5,639 nucleotides of DNA. Origin: an uncultured Clostridia bacterium (GTDB lineage Bacteria > Bacillota > Clostridia > Lachnospirales > Lachnospiraceae). The stretch spans positions 1-5,639 of the forward strand of contig CAMUFS010000214.1 of assembly GCA_947088195.1 (NCBI GenBank). The letters run 5' to 3'. Every line of letters begins with the position of its first letter. The first letter of the stretch is position 1. Made by a program: the position numbers and the translations under genes. Of this stretch, positions 1 through 5,639 are shown in pieces. The notes below the pieces were generated by a model, which ran no database searches, had not been told where the DNA came from, and saw only the letters and a list, made by a program, of their open reading frames with translations.

Positions 1-1063
1 TGCGAAAAGCTTGACAAAACCTATATTGGAGCTGAATCATATAGCACAACAGCTTGCGGAAGGAAATTTAGATGTCAATCTCTCTATCACAAGCAGAAAT
101 GAGATCGGGGAGCTTGGCGATTCTTTTCAAAAGACAGTTAATCGGTTAAAAAAATATATTGTATATATTGATGAGACAGCAGAAGTGCTGGCGCAGATTG
201 CAGATGGAAAGCTTAGCATTGATCTGAAAAATGATTATGCCGGGGAATTTCAGAAAATAAAAACGGCTTTGCTTAATATTTCGGATTCCATGAACCAGGT
301 TATGGTTGGAATTAATGAGAGTGCTGAGAGAGTGTCCGTCGGTGCGAGTGAGCTTGCCACAGCTTCTCAAGTATTGGCAGAGGGGGCAGAAGAACAGGCG
401 GCGTCAGTGGAACAGCTTGCTGCGACGACCAATACCGTTGCAGATCAGGTGGAAAATAGCCGAAGAAAAGCGGAGGACTCCGCCAAAGCGACCACACAGG
501 CAGCCGCGATGATCGAAGAAAATCAGGAAAAGATGAGATTGATGACAGATGCCATGAATAAGATTCATGAAACATCCCAGCAGGTTGTTGGAATTATTCA
601 GACGATTGAGGATATTGCATCCCAGACCAATCTTTTGTCATTAAATGCCTCAATAGAAGCGGCCCGTGCCGGTGAAGCAGGACGAGGCTTTGCCGTTGTC
701 GCAGATGAGATTGGAAAATTGGCATTGGAGAGTTCTAAGGCAGCGAGCACGACAAAAGAGTTAATTGAGATTTCCATAGAAGAGATTGACAAGGGAAATA
801 CGATTGCATCAGGTGCGATGGATTCGCTAAAGAAATCGGTAAGTGCGGTGGGTGATGTAAAGATATTGATTCAGGAGACGGCTGAAAATGCGGTTGTTCA
901 GGCTGAAAATATGAAACAGCTTCGCGTAGGAATTGAAGAGATTGCACATGGAATACATGATAATTCTGCGGCATCCGAGGAAACCTCAGCAACTTCGGAG
1001 GAGTTAGCATCACAGGCAGAAATACTAAATAAAATGGTTCAAAAATTTGAGATTTGCCAATAG
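1..1063 (+). CDS. Methyl-accepting chemotaxis protein, C-terminal part (5' end outside window)
   Basis: This is a chemoreceptor signalling protein. It relays ligand sensing to the CheA/CheW kinase complex at the inner face of the membrane. The reading frame is open to the window edge (first full codon at 2), so the TTG at 11 is not a real start; the sensor domain and membrane segments must lie upstream. Visible in order: a HAMP domain (about 11-160, with KPILEL, AEGNLDV and NEIGELGDSF); a second HAMP-like segment (about 161-310, with IADGKLSIDL and GEFQKIKTAL); and a long coiled-coil hairpin. The conserved tip lies at about 605-712 and includes QTNLLSLNASIEAARAGEA and GRGFAVVADE. Likely methylation regions flank it: EEQAASVEQLA at about 389-421 and ASEETSATSEELASQ at about 971-1015. 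By my count each hairpin arm is about 120 residues, which suggests the shorter 34-36 heptad classes. The protein ends KFEICQ, without a CheR-docking pentapeptide. The family call is certain; the ligand cannot be inferred. Confidence 0.96.
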   Translation, partial: AKSLTKPILELNHIAQQLAEGNLDVNLSITSRNEIGELGDSFQKTVNRLKKYIVYIDETAEVLAQIADGKLSIDLKNDYAGEFQKIKTALLNISDSMNQVMVGINESAERVSVGASELATASQVLAEGAEEQAASVEQLAATTNTVADQVENSRRKAEDSAKATTQAAAMIEENQEKMRLMTDAMNKIHETSQQVVGIIQTIEDIASQTNLLSLNASIEAARAGEAGRGFAVVADEIGKLALESSKAASTTKELIEISIEEIDKGNTIASGAMDSLKKSVSAVGDVKILIQETAENAVVQAENMKQLRVGIEEIAHGIHDNSAASEETSATSEELASQAEILNKMVQKFEICQ

Positions 1064-1094
1064 AAGATTTGTGGTATCTTTAAAGAGAACTGCG

Positions 1095-1100
1095 TATAAT
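1095..1100 (+). promoter_or_regulatory. Probable -10 box of the plsC promoter
   Basis: A perfect TATAAT lies in the 66-base gap between the chemoreceptor gene and plsC, about 30 bases before the plsC start. No good -35 box sits at 17 bases. The nearest resemblance is TTGTGG at 1069-1074, with a long 20-base spacer. A TG pair at 1091-1092 is one base out of place for an extended -10. Transcription would begin near 1107, giving a short leader. The match is by eye only. Confidence 0.45.
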
Positions 1101-1120
1101 AAGCTAAAATAAAAGTTACA

Positions 1121-1126
1121 AGGGAG
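1121..1126 (+). promoter_or_regulatory. Ribosome binding site that bears on the plsC start
   Basis: AGGGAG precedes two in-frame ATG codons, at 1130 and 1136. It leaves only 3 bases before the first and 9 before the second. The usual spacing favours the second ATG (Met3 of the longer form). The two proteins differ by only two residues (Met-Asp), so function is not affected. Confidence 0.6.
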
Positions 1127-1129
1127 AAA

Positions 1130-1894
1130 ATGGATATGATTCGGGTGGCTAGTATAGCAGTATTTTTATTTTTGTTTTTTTTATTTGGGATTCCAGCATG
1201 GGGAGTTTTGTGGATAGTGGGGAAATTTGATGAGAGAAAAAAGCAAAGAATAGCTCTCTCCATGGTTCAAGGAGGTTTTCGCTGTATTCTTAAGCTTTGC
1301 TCTGCCACAAAAACGACAGTGATAGGAAGGGACAGAATCCCTAGAGATCAGGCAGTGCTGTATGTTGGAAATCACAGAAGTTTTTTTGATATTTTAATTA
1401 TTTACACGTTAGTTCCCGATCTGACAGGGTTTGTCGCCAAGAAAGAGATGGAGAAGATTCCATTTTTAAGTACGTGGATGAAGCTGGTAAATTGCTTATT
1501 TCTTGATAGAGATGATATGAAGCAGGGACTTAAGATGGTTCTGGATGGCATTAATAAATTAAAGTCGGGTATATCCATTTGTATTTTCCCAGAAGGAACA
1601 AGAAATAAAGGGGAGGATGAGACAGAGCTTATGCCGTTTAAGGAGGGCAGTCTTAAGATGGCAGAGAAAGCGGGCTGTCTGATTATTCCGGTGGCGATGA
1701 ATCATAATTCCGCAATCTTTGAGGATCAGGTGCCCAAGGTAAAGCCAGTTCACACCGTGATAGAATTTGGAGAACCAATAGATCCAAAGGCATTAAGCAA
1801 GGAAGAGAGAAAGTTTCTGGGGGCATATACCAGAGAGCAGATAACAGAGATGGTAAAGAAAAATCAAGCATTAGTAGCAGTACAACATTCATAA
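1130..1894 (+). CDS. plsC: 1-acyl-sn-glycerol-3-phosphate acyltransferase (PlsC/LPLAT family)
   Basis: The family transfers an acyl chain to lysophosphatidic acid to give phosphatidic acid, the second acylation of membrane phospholipid synthesis, at the cytoplasmic face of the membrane. The 254-residue length is normal. An N-terminal hydrophobic segment (about residues 7-31) should anchor it. All acyltransferase motifs are present: NHRSFFD at 81-87 (catalytic His82 and Asp87, the NHx4D motif), FLDRDD at 124-129, FPEGTR at 153-158 (glycerol-phosphate binding), FKEGS at 170-174 and the IPVAM block at 186-190. The annotated start is the first ATG; the ATG at 1136 has better ribosome-binding-site spacing and may be the true start. 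The gene stands alone between a probable promoter and a terminator. Acyl-donor and acceptor specificity cannot be read from sequence, and related LPLAT enzymes acting on other lysolipids share these motifs. The family assignment is firm; the exact substrate is inferred. Confidence 0.92.
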   Translation: MDMIRVASIAVFLFLFFLFGIPAWGVLWIVGKFDERKKQRIALSMVQGGFRCILKLCSATKTTVIGRDRIPRDQAVLYVGNHRSFFDILIIYTLVPDLTGFVAKKEMEKIPFLSTWMKLVNCLFLDRDDMKQGLKMVLDGINKLKSGISICIFPEGTRNKGEDETELMPFKEGSLKMAEKAGCLIIPVAMNHNSAIFEDQVPKVKPVHTVIEFGEPIDPKALSKEERKFLGAYTREQITEMVKKNQALVAVQHS

Positions 1895-1945
1895 AATTGT
1901 TTTTGATGACATGGCTGTTACTATTTCATAAATAGCAAAGACAGA

Positions 1946-1977
1946 AAGAGGGCTTTCTTTTCTAAGGAAGTCCTTTT
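1946..1977 (+). terminator. Probable rho-independent terminator after plsC
   Basis: AAGAGGGCTTTC (1946-1957) can pair with GGAAGTCCTTTT (1966-1977) in a 12-bp stem with three G-U wobbles around an 8-base loop. The 3' arm ends in a short T run, followed by AAT. It lies 51 bases past the plsC stop and before the pst regulatory repeats, so it should separate the two transcription units. The T tract is short and partly inside the stem, so efficiency is uncertain. Confidence 0.6.
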
Positions 1978-2007
1978 AATATGAGCAGAATACTATAAAG
2001 AGATATA

Positions 2008-2031
2008 TTTTACATGGATTTTACATTTACA
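2008..2031 (+). promoter_or_regulatory. PhoP-box-like direct repeats upstream of pstS
   Basis: TTTTACAT occurs at 2008-2015 and again at 2019-2026, exactly 11 bases apart, about one helical turn. Each contains TTTACA, close to the TT(A/T/C)ACA repeat bound by PhoP in Bacillus-type Pho regulons, which also has an 11-base period. A third TTTACA follows directly at 2026-2031, out of phase. The element lies about 45-65 bases before the predicted pstS transcription start, a plausible activator position. The repeats are seen in the sequence; binding by PhoP is inferred. Confidence 0.5.
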
Positions 2032-2059
2032 CGATATTGGATTTGATTTTTTTGTTGTA

Positions 2060-2068
2060 TGTTATATT
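2060..2068 (+). promoter_or_regulatory. Probable extended -10 promoter of the pst operon
   Basis: TGTTATATT fits an extended -10 (TG, one base, TATATT at 2063-2068). Transcription would start near 2075, about 30 bases before the pstS ATG. No -35 box stands at the normal distance; TTGGAT at 2037-2042 would need a 20-base spacer. Lack of a -35 is common in activator-dependent promoters and agrees with the PhoP-box-like repeats just upstream. Assigned by eye in AT-rich sequence. Confidence 0.45.
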
Positions 2069-2104
2069 TGTAAAAAACATAAGAAAGCAAAGGAGAATTG
2101 TAGA

Positions 2105-2998
2105 ATGAAAATATCAAAAAAATATCTGAAGGTTATCTTTGTAGGTGTTCTTACATTGTCTGCATTGGCAGGGTGCGGCAATCGAGGTCAAGAGGAGCTT
2201 GCCAAATTTAACACAACAAATGAGATCCATGTGCTTACCCGTGAGGATGGCTCAGGCACGCGCGGTGCATTTATAGAGTTGTTTGGAATTGAGCAGAAAA
2301 ATGAAGCAGGAGAGAAGATTGATTATACAGCAGACACCGCAGCGGTCACAAACTCTACGTCTGTTATGATGACAACCGTTGCTGGAGACCTATATTCGAT
2401 TGGATATATTTCTCTTGGCTCCATGAATAATACAGTAAAAGCACTTCAAATTGATGGTGTGGATGGGACGGTTCAGAATATTAGAGATGGTGTATACGAA
2501 GTTGCTCGCCCGTTTCACATTGCAACGAAAGATGGGCTCAGTGATATAGCACAGGATTTTATTAATTTTATTATGAGTGCAGATGGGCAGGCAATAATAG
2601 AAGAGAATGGATATATTCCTGTATCTGACGCGGATTCCTACAGTGGAAAAATGGATTCTGGGAAAATTACTATATCTGGTTCTAGTTCAGTTAGCCCTGT
2701 TATGGAAAAACTTAAGGAGGCGTATCTTGAGAAGAATCCAAATGTTACAATCGAGATACAACAAAGTGATTCTTCCACTGGTATGTCTGATACAATAGAT
2801 GGAACCTGTGATATTGGCATGGCTTCCCGCGAATTAAAGGATTCCGAGAAGGAAAAAGGGTTGAACGCAACTGTGATTGCGATGGATGGCATTACAGTGA
2901 TTGTAAATAAAGATTGTCCTGTAAATAACCTTACAAGTGAGCAGGTGAGAGATATTTTTATGGGAAGCGTTGTGAATTGGGATGAACTATCACAGTAG
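2105..2998 (+). CDS. pstS: Phosphate ABC transporter substrate-binding lipoprotein PstS, circularly permuted
   Basis: PstS captures inorganic phosphate outside the membrane and hands it to PstCA. The protein has 297 residues and starts with a lipoprotein signal peptide (lipobox LAGC at 21-24, lipidated Cys24). A strong AAAGGAG at 2089-2095 lies 9 bases before the ATG. The domain order is unusual. Residues 41-173 match the usual C-terminal half: TREDGSGTR at 45-53, TNSTSVM at 82-88, IGYISLGS at 99-106, ARPF at 134-137 and GYIPV at 169-173. Residues 187-297 match the usual N-terminal half: SGSSSVSP at 191-198, QQSDSSTG at 219-226, CDIGMASR at 235-242, DGITVIVN at 261-268 and IFMGSVVNW at 284-292. 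Expected phosphate contacts are all present: Arg46, Ser50, Gly51 and Thr52; the Ser193-195 cluster; the serines at 221-224; and Asp236. The frame is intact, so this is a permuted protein and not a pseudogene. It is first in the pst operon, 18 bases before pstC. Confidence 0.93.
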   Translation: MKISKKYLKVIFVGVLTLSALAGCGNRGQEELAKFNTTNEIHVLTREDGSGTRGAFIELFGIEQKNEAGEKIDYTADTAAVTNSTSVMMTTVAGDLYSIGYISLGSMNNTVKALQIDGVDGTVQNIRDGVYEVARPFHIATKDGLSDIAQDFINFIMSADGQAIIEENGYIPVSDADSYSGKMDSGKITISGSSSVSPVMEKLKEAYLEKNPNVTIEIQQSDSSTGMSDTIDGTCDIGMASRELKDSEKEKGLNATVIAMDGITVIVNKDCPVNNLTSEQVRDIFMGSVVNWDELSQ

Positions 2999-3016
2999 AA
3001 CGGTAAGGGGTAGATT

Positions 3017-3865
3017 ATGAAGCATTTAAAAGAAAAAGCAATGAAACAGCTTTTTTTCTTGACGGCTTGTGTTTCTATAACAGCGGTAATATTGATCAGT
3101 GTATTTTTATTTGCAAGTGGTATTCCGGCAATAAGAGAAATTGGTGTTTTTAAGTTTTTGTTTGGCACAAAATGGAAACCAGCAAATAATCTTTATGGGA
3201 TTTTTCCCATGATTGTTGGTTCTCTCTATGTAACTGCCGGAGCCTTGCTTATTGGTGTGCCGATTGGAATATTAACAGCGGTGTTTATGGTGCATTTCTG
3301 TCCAAAAAATATCTATGTGCCATTAAAATCGGCAGTTGATTTGATGGCAGGGATTCCATCTGTTGTATATGGATTTTTTGGATTAGTAGTATTGGTTCCG
3401 CTTATACGAGAGCTATTTGGCGGGCGTGGTATGAGTGCTTTGGCTGCCTCTGTTTTATTGGGATTGATGATATTGCCGACTATTATTAAGGTTTCGGAAA
3501 CCTCAATCCGAGCAGTTCCAAAAAGCTACTATGAAGGCGGGCTTGCTCTTGGAGCTTCCCATGAAAGAAGTATTTTTTATATTGTTCTTCCTGATGCAAA
3601 GAGTGGTATTTTTGCAGGAATAGTATTGGGGATTGGGCGGGCAGTCGGTGAGACAATGGCAGTAATGATGGTTGCTGGAAATCAGGCAGTGATTCCAAAA
3701 AGTATTCTCTCTGGGGTTCGAACATTAACCACAAACATTGTACTGGAAATGGGATATTCTACTGATTTGCATCGTCAGGCATTGATTGGCACAGCGATTG
3801 TTTTGTTTGTCTTTATTCTTGTGATCAATCTGTCGCTTTCTTTGTTAAAAAGGAGGATGCAATAA
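3017..3865 (+). CDS. pstC: Phosphate ABC transporter permease PstC
   Basis: This is one of two integral membrane subunits forming the phosphate channel. The 282 residues carry about six hydrophobic segments (roughly 11-34, 64-92, 102-130, 138-157, 196-222 and 254-276). The PstC/PstA signature GIPSVVYG is at 112-119. The cytoplasmic EAA-type loop that docks on the ATPase spans 171-192 (YYEGGLALGA to YIVLP). GIGRAVGETMA at 205-215 is another conserved PstC/PstA block. The family PstC and not PstA is chosen from gene order and from the N-terminal form (SGIPAI, then LFGTKWKP at 48-55), typical of PstC. The ATG at 3017 follows AAGGGG (3005-3010) by 6 bases; a second in-frame ATG at 3041 has no good ribosome binding site. 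The stop codon directly abuts the pstA start, implying translational coupling. Confidence 0.96.
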   Translation: MKHLKEKAMKQLFFLTACVSITAVILISVFLFASGIPAIREIGVFKFLFGTKWKPANNLYGIFPMIVGSLYVTAGALLIGVPIGILTAVFMVHFCPKNIYVPLKSAVDLMAGIPSVVYGFFGLVVLVPLIRELFGGRGMSALAASVLLGLMILPTIIKVSETSIRAVPKSYYEGGLALGASHERSIFYIVLPDAKSGIFAGIVLGIGRAVGETMAVMMVAGNQAVIPKSILSGVRTLTTNIVLEMGYSTDLHRQALIGTAIVLFVFILVINLSLSLLKRRMQ

Positions 3866-4741
3866 ATGCTTGGTGATCTAAGACAAAGATGGTATGTATA
3901 CAGACGAGATCCCAGATCCTTTCTCTTGTTTCTTTCTGTATGCCTTGCAACATGCCTTACAGTGCTTGCACTGGTGTTTCTTATCGTATATATATTAGTA
4001 AAAGGGATTCCTAATTTATCGCTGGATTTATTTGCAGTAAAATATACAACACAGAATGTATCTTTGCTCCCAGCACTTATCAATACATTGTTTATTATGA
4101 TATTGTCTCTGCTGTTTGCGGTTCCAGTAGGAATTGGCGCAGCGGTATATCTGACAGAATATGCAAGAAGAAGCACACACAGAAACAGGCTTATTTTTCT
4201 TGTGGATATCGCTGTAGATACATTATCTGGGATTCCGTCCATTGTTTATGGGCTGTTTGGCTCCCTGTTTTTTGTGAAATATCTTAATTTGGGTCTATCC
4301 TTATTATCAGGAGCTTTGACGCTAAGTATTATGATCTTGCCACTTATTATGCGGACAACCGAGGAGGCCCTGCGAAGTGTCCCAGACAGCTATCGGGAGG
4401 GAAGCTTTGGGCTTGGAGCCGGAAAATTGCGAACGGTGTTTTCCATTGTTCTTCCTTGTGCGGTTCCGGGTATTTTATCTGGTGTTATTCTTGGGATTGG
4501 GCGCATTGTTGGCGAATCAGCGGCACTTATTTTTACTGCGGGGACAGTTGCGGAGATAGCAGACAGCTTTTTTTCTTCGGCGCGAACCTTGTCTGTTCAT
4601 ATGTATTCTATTTCGGGTGAGGGATTGTATATCAATCAGACTTATGCGACGGCAGTTGTATTGTTGGTGGTTGTTATTCTGATTAATGGATTGTCTGGCT
4701 TTGTGGTGAAAAAAATTGGAGGTAGAAATACAGATGGATAA
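3866..4741 (+). CDS. pstA: Phosphate ABC transporter permease PstA
   Basis: This is the second membrane subunit, partner of PstC in the phosphate channel. The 291 residues have a basic cytoplasmic N-terminus (about 1-18, rich in Arg) and then about six hydrophobic segments (roughly 19-45, 67-95, 109-138, 146-162, 200-226 and 259-281). It shows the same family signature, GIPSIVYG at 122-129. Its ATPase-docking EAA-type loop is at 176-197 (YREGSFGLGAG to FSIVLP), and GIGRIVGESAA is at 210-220. The resemblance to the neighbouring PstC reflects their common ancestry. A perfect AGGAGG at 3851-3856, inside the last codons of pstC, lies 9 bases before the ATG, which immediately follows the pstC TAA. 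The 3' end overlaps the pstB start by 8 bases. No odd features. Confidence 0.96.
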   Translation: MLGDLRQRWYVYRRDPRSFLLFLSVCLATCLTVLALVFLIVYILVKGIPNLSLDLFAVKYTTQNVSLLPALINTLFIMILSLLFAVPVGIGAAVYLTEYARRSTHRNRLIFLVDIAVDTLSGIPSIVYGLFGSLFFVKYLNLGLSLLSGALTLSIMILPLIMRTTEEALRSVPDSYREGSFGLGAGKLRTVFSIVLPCAVPGILSGVILGIGRIVGESAALIFTAGTVAEIADSFFSSARTLSVHMYSISGEGLYINQTYATAVVLLVVVILINGLSGFVVKKIGGRNTDG

Positions 4742-5483
4742 AATTTTGGTTCGGAATTTGGATCTATTCTATGGCAATTTTCAGGCATTAAAAAAAATAA
4801 ATGTGGCATTTAAGGAACATGAAATTACTGCACTGATTGGTCCATCTGGCTGTGGAAAATCCACATTATTAAAAAGCCTGAACCGAATGAATGACTTGGT
4901 GGAAAACTGCCATATCGAGGGTGATATTTGTTTGGATGGGGAAAATATTTATGGGACGATAGATATTAATCTGTTGCGTAAACGTGTAGGAATGGTATTT
5001 CAAAAGCCCAATCCATTTCCAATGAGCATTTATGATAATATTGCTTTTGGGCCAAGAACACACGGTATTCGCTCGAAAGCAGCATTGGATGAGATTGTGG
5101 AGCGTTCTTTAAAAGGTGCGGCAATTTGGGATGAAGTAAAAGACAGACTGAAAAAATCTGCGCTGGGTATGTCAGGAGGCCAGCAACAACGGCTTTGCAT
5201 TGCCCGCGCTTTAGCAGTAGAACCAGAGGTTTTATTAATGGACGAACCGACCAGTGCACTGGATCCAATTTCTACAGCAAAAATAGAAGAGCTTGTGATG
5301 GAATTGAAAAAGAAATACACCATTATTATTGTGACACACAATATGCAGCAGGCACTTCGCATATCTGACAGAACAGCATTTTTTCTTCTGGGAGAAATGA
5401 TAGAATTGGGTGAAACAGAGAAGCTGTTCTCTATGCCGCAGGATAAGCGCACAGAGAATTATATTACGGGGAGGTTTGGATAA
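4734..5483 (+). CDS. pstB: Phosphate ABC transporter ATP-binding protein PstB
   Basis: This is the cytoplasmic ATPase that powers phosphate import through PstCA. The 249 residues carry every catalytic element of an ABC nucleotide-binding domain: Walker A GPSGCGKS at 36-43, Q-loop Gln90 in VFQKPNPFP (a PstB hallmark), signature MSGGQQQR at 146-153 (Met in place of the more common Leu), Walker B LLMDEP at 167-172 with catalytic Glu171, D-loop SALD at 174-177 and switch His202. The LNRMNDL stretch at 49-55 and the IYG..ID insertion near 72-77 are also typical of PstB. The start is the ATG at 4734, 11 bases after GGAGG (4718-4722). An in-frame TTG at 4716 overlaps that ribosome binding site and is rejected. 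The gene overlaps the end of pstA by 8 bases and phoU by 1 base. Confidence 0.97.
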   Translation: MDKILVRNLDLFYGNFQALKKINVAFKEHEITALIGPSGCGKSTLLKSLNRMNDLVENCHIEGDICLDGENIYGTIDINLLRKRVGMVFQKPNPFPMSIYDNIAFGPRTHGIRSKAALDEIVERSLKGAAIWDEVKDRLKKSALGMSGGQQQRLCIARALAVEPEVLLMDEPTSALDPISTAKIEELVMELKKKYTIIIVTHNMQQALRISDRTAFFLLGEMIELGETEKLFSMPQDKRTENYITGRFG

Positions 5484-5639
5484 TGCGTTTTCGATTTGAT
5501 GAACAGTTGGATTTGTTAAATAGAGAATTAATTACAATGGGGGCACTTTGTGAAAATGCCATTGCTATGTCTGCAAAAGCTCTGACAAAAGAGAAGCCTG
5601 CACTTGCAGAGAAGGTTTCGGAGCTTTCTTCCCAGATCG
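5483..5639 (+). CDS. phoU: Phosphate transport regulator PhoU, N-terminal part (3' end outside window)
   Basis: PhoU is a cytoplasmic helical-bundle protein that, in characterised bacteria, links the Pst transporter to PhoR and represses the Pho response when phosphate is plentiful. Only the first 52 residues are in the window. They begin MRFRFDEQLDLLNRELITMG, the usual PhoU opening (F-[DE]-x2-L-x2-L-x3-[LI]-x2-MG), and continue into the first helices (LCENAIAMSAKAL), where an acidic residue in place of Lys36 would be more usual. The ATG at 5483 shares its A with the pstB TAA. GGGGAGG at 5468-5474 lies 8 bases upstream. Its place as the last gene after pstB is the standard operon order. The metal-binding motifs of full-length PhoU are beyond the window and cannot be checked. 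Confidence 0.93.
   Translation, partial: MRFRFDEQLDLLNRELITMGALCENAIAMSAKALTKEKPALAEKVSELSSQI

Noticed and set aside
11..13. TTG as the start of the chemoreceptor gene
   Set aside because: The frame is open through the window edge, and the HAMP domain is already in progress at this point. The true start must be far upstream.
1063..1081. Possible terminator hairpin after the chemoreceptor gene (AAGAT...ATCTT)
   Set aside because: The stem is only about 5-6 AT-rich pairs with no T run after it, so it is too weak to call a terminator.
1921..1935. Perfect inverted repeat CTATTT-CAT-AAATAG after plsC
   Set aside because: Six AT-rich pairs around a 3-base loop are expected by chance in this composition. 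The stronger hairpin at 1946-1977 is the better terminator.
2105..2998. pstS as a pseudogene or as two truncated genes
   Set aside because: There is one uninterrupted frame with an intact signal peptide, a strong ribosome binding site and all conserved blocks. Only the order of the blocks differs from canonical PstS.
2638..3168. Antisense open frame of 176 codons across the pstS-pstC junction
   Set aside because: It lies wholly opposite well-conserved coding sequence of pstS and pstC, resembles no known protein, and its length follows from the codon bias of the sense strand. Treated as a shadow.
3775..4242. Antisense open frame of 155 codons across the pstC-pstA junction
   Set aside because: It is opposite conserved permease sequence, has no recognisable domain and no independent context. 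Treated as a shadow.
4716..4733. Upstream TTG start for pstB adding six residues
   Set aside because: The TTG overlaps the GGAGG that serves as the ribosome binding site, and PstB proteins do not usually carry such an extension. The ATG at 4734 is the better start.

Overview
The window looks like chromosomal DNA from a low-GC anaerobic Firmicute, most likely class Clostridia and probably family Lachnospiraceae. This rests on the AT-rich sequence, strong AGGAGG-type ribosome binding sites, a lipoprotein-type PstS, and protein sequences that resemble that family by eye. The genus cannot be named from this sequence. All genes are on the + strand.

Layout. (1) Positions 1-1063 hold the 3' part of a methyl-accepting chemotaxis protein gene, cut by the window edge: a HAMP domain, a second HAMP-like segment and the complete cytoplasmic signalling hairpin. 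(2) Positions 1130-1894 hold a plsC-like 1-acylglycerol-3-phosphate acyltransferase gene with its own likely promoter. It is closed by a probable intrinsic terminator at 1946-1977. (3) The 210-base gap 1895-2104 carries that terminator, then a PhoP-box-like direct repeat (TTTTACAT twice, 11 bases apart) and an extended -10 promoter, just before the phosphate operon. (4) Positions 2105-5639 hold a tightly packed high-affinity phosphate uptake operon, pstS-pstC-pstA-pstB-phoU. The gaps are 18, 0, -8 and -1 bases, and phoU runs off the window end.

How the genes work together. PstS is a lipid-anchored phosphate-binding protein outside the membrane. It delivers phosphate to the PstC/PstA permease, which PstB powers by ATP hydrolysis. 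PhoU is the usual negative regulator that couples transporter state to the PhoR/PhoP two-component system. The upstream repeat is consistent with induction by phosphate starvation. The chemotaxis and acyltransferase genes appear to be unrelated neighbours.

Main point of interest. The PstS has its two sequence halves in reversed order. The segment that normally forms the C-terminal half (REDGSGTR through GYIPV) directly follows the signal peptide. The segment that normally starts the mature protein (GSSSVSP through IFMGSVVNW) comes last. Every recognisable phosphate-contact motif is kept, so this reads as a natural circular permutation of the binding protein and not as a broken gene. The rest of the window is ordinary for such a genome.
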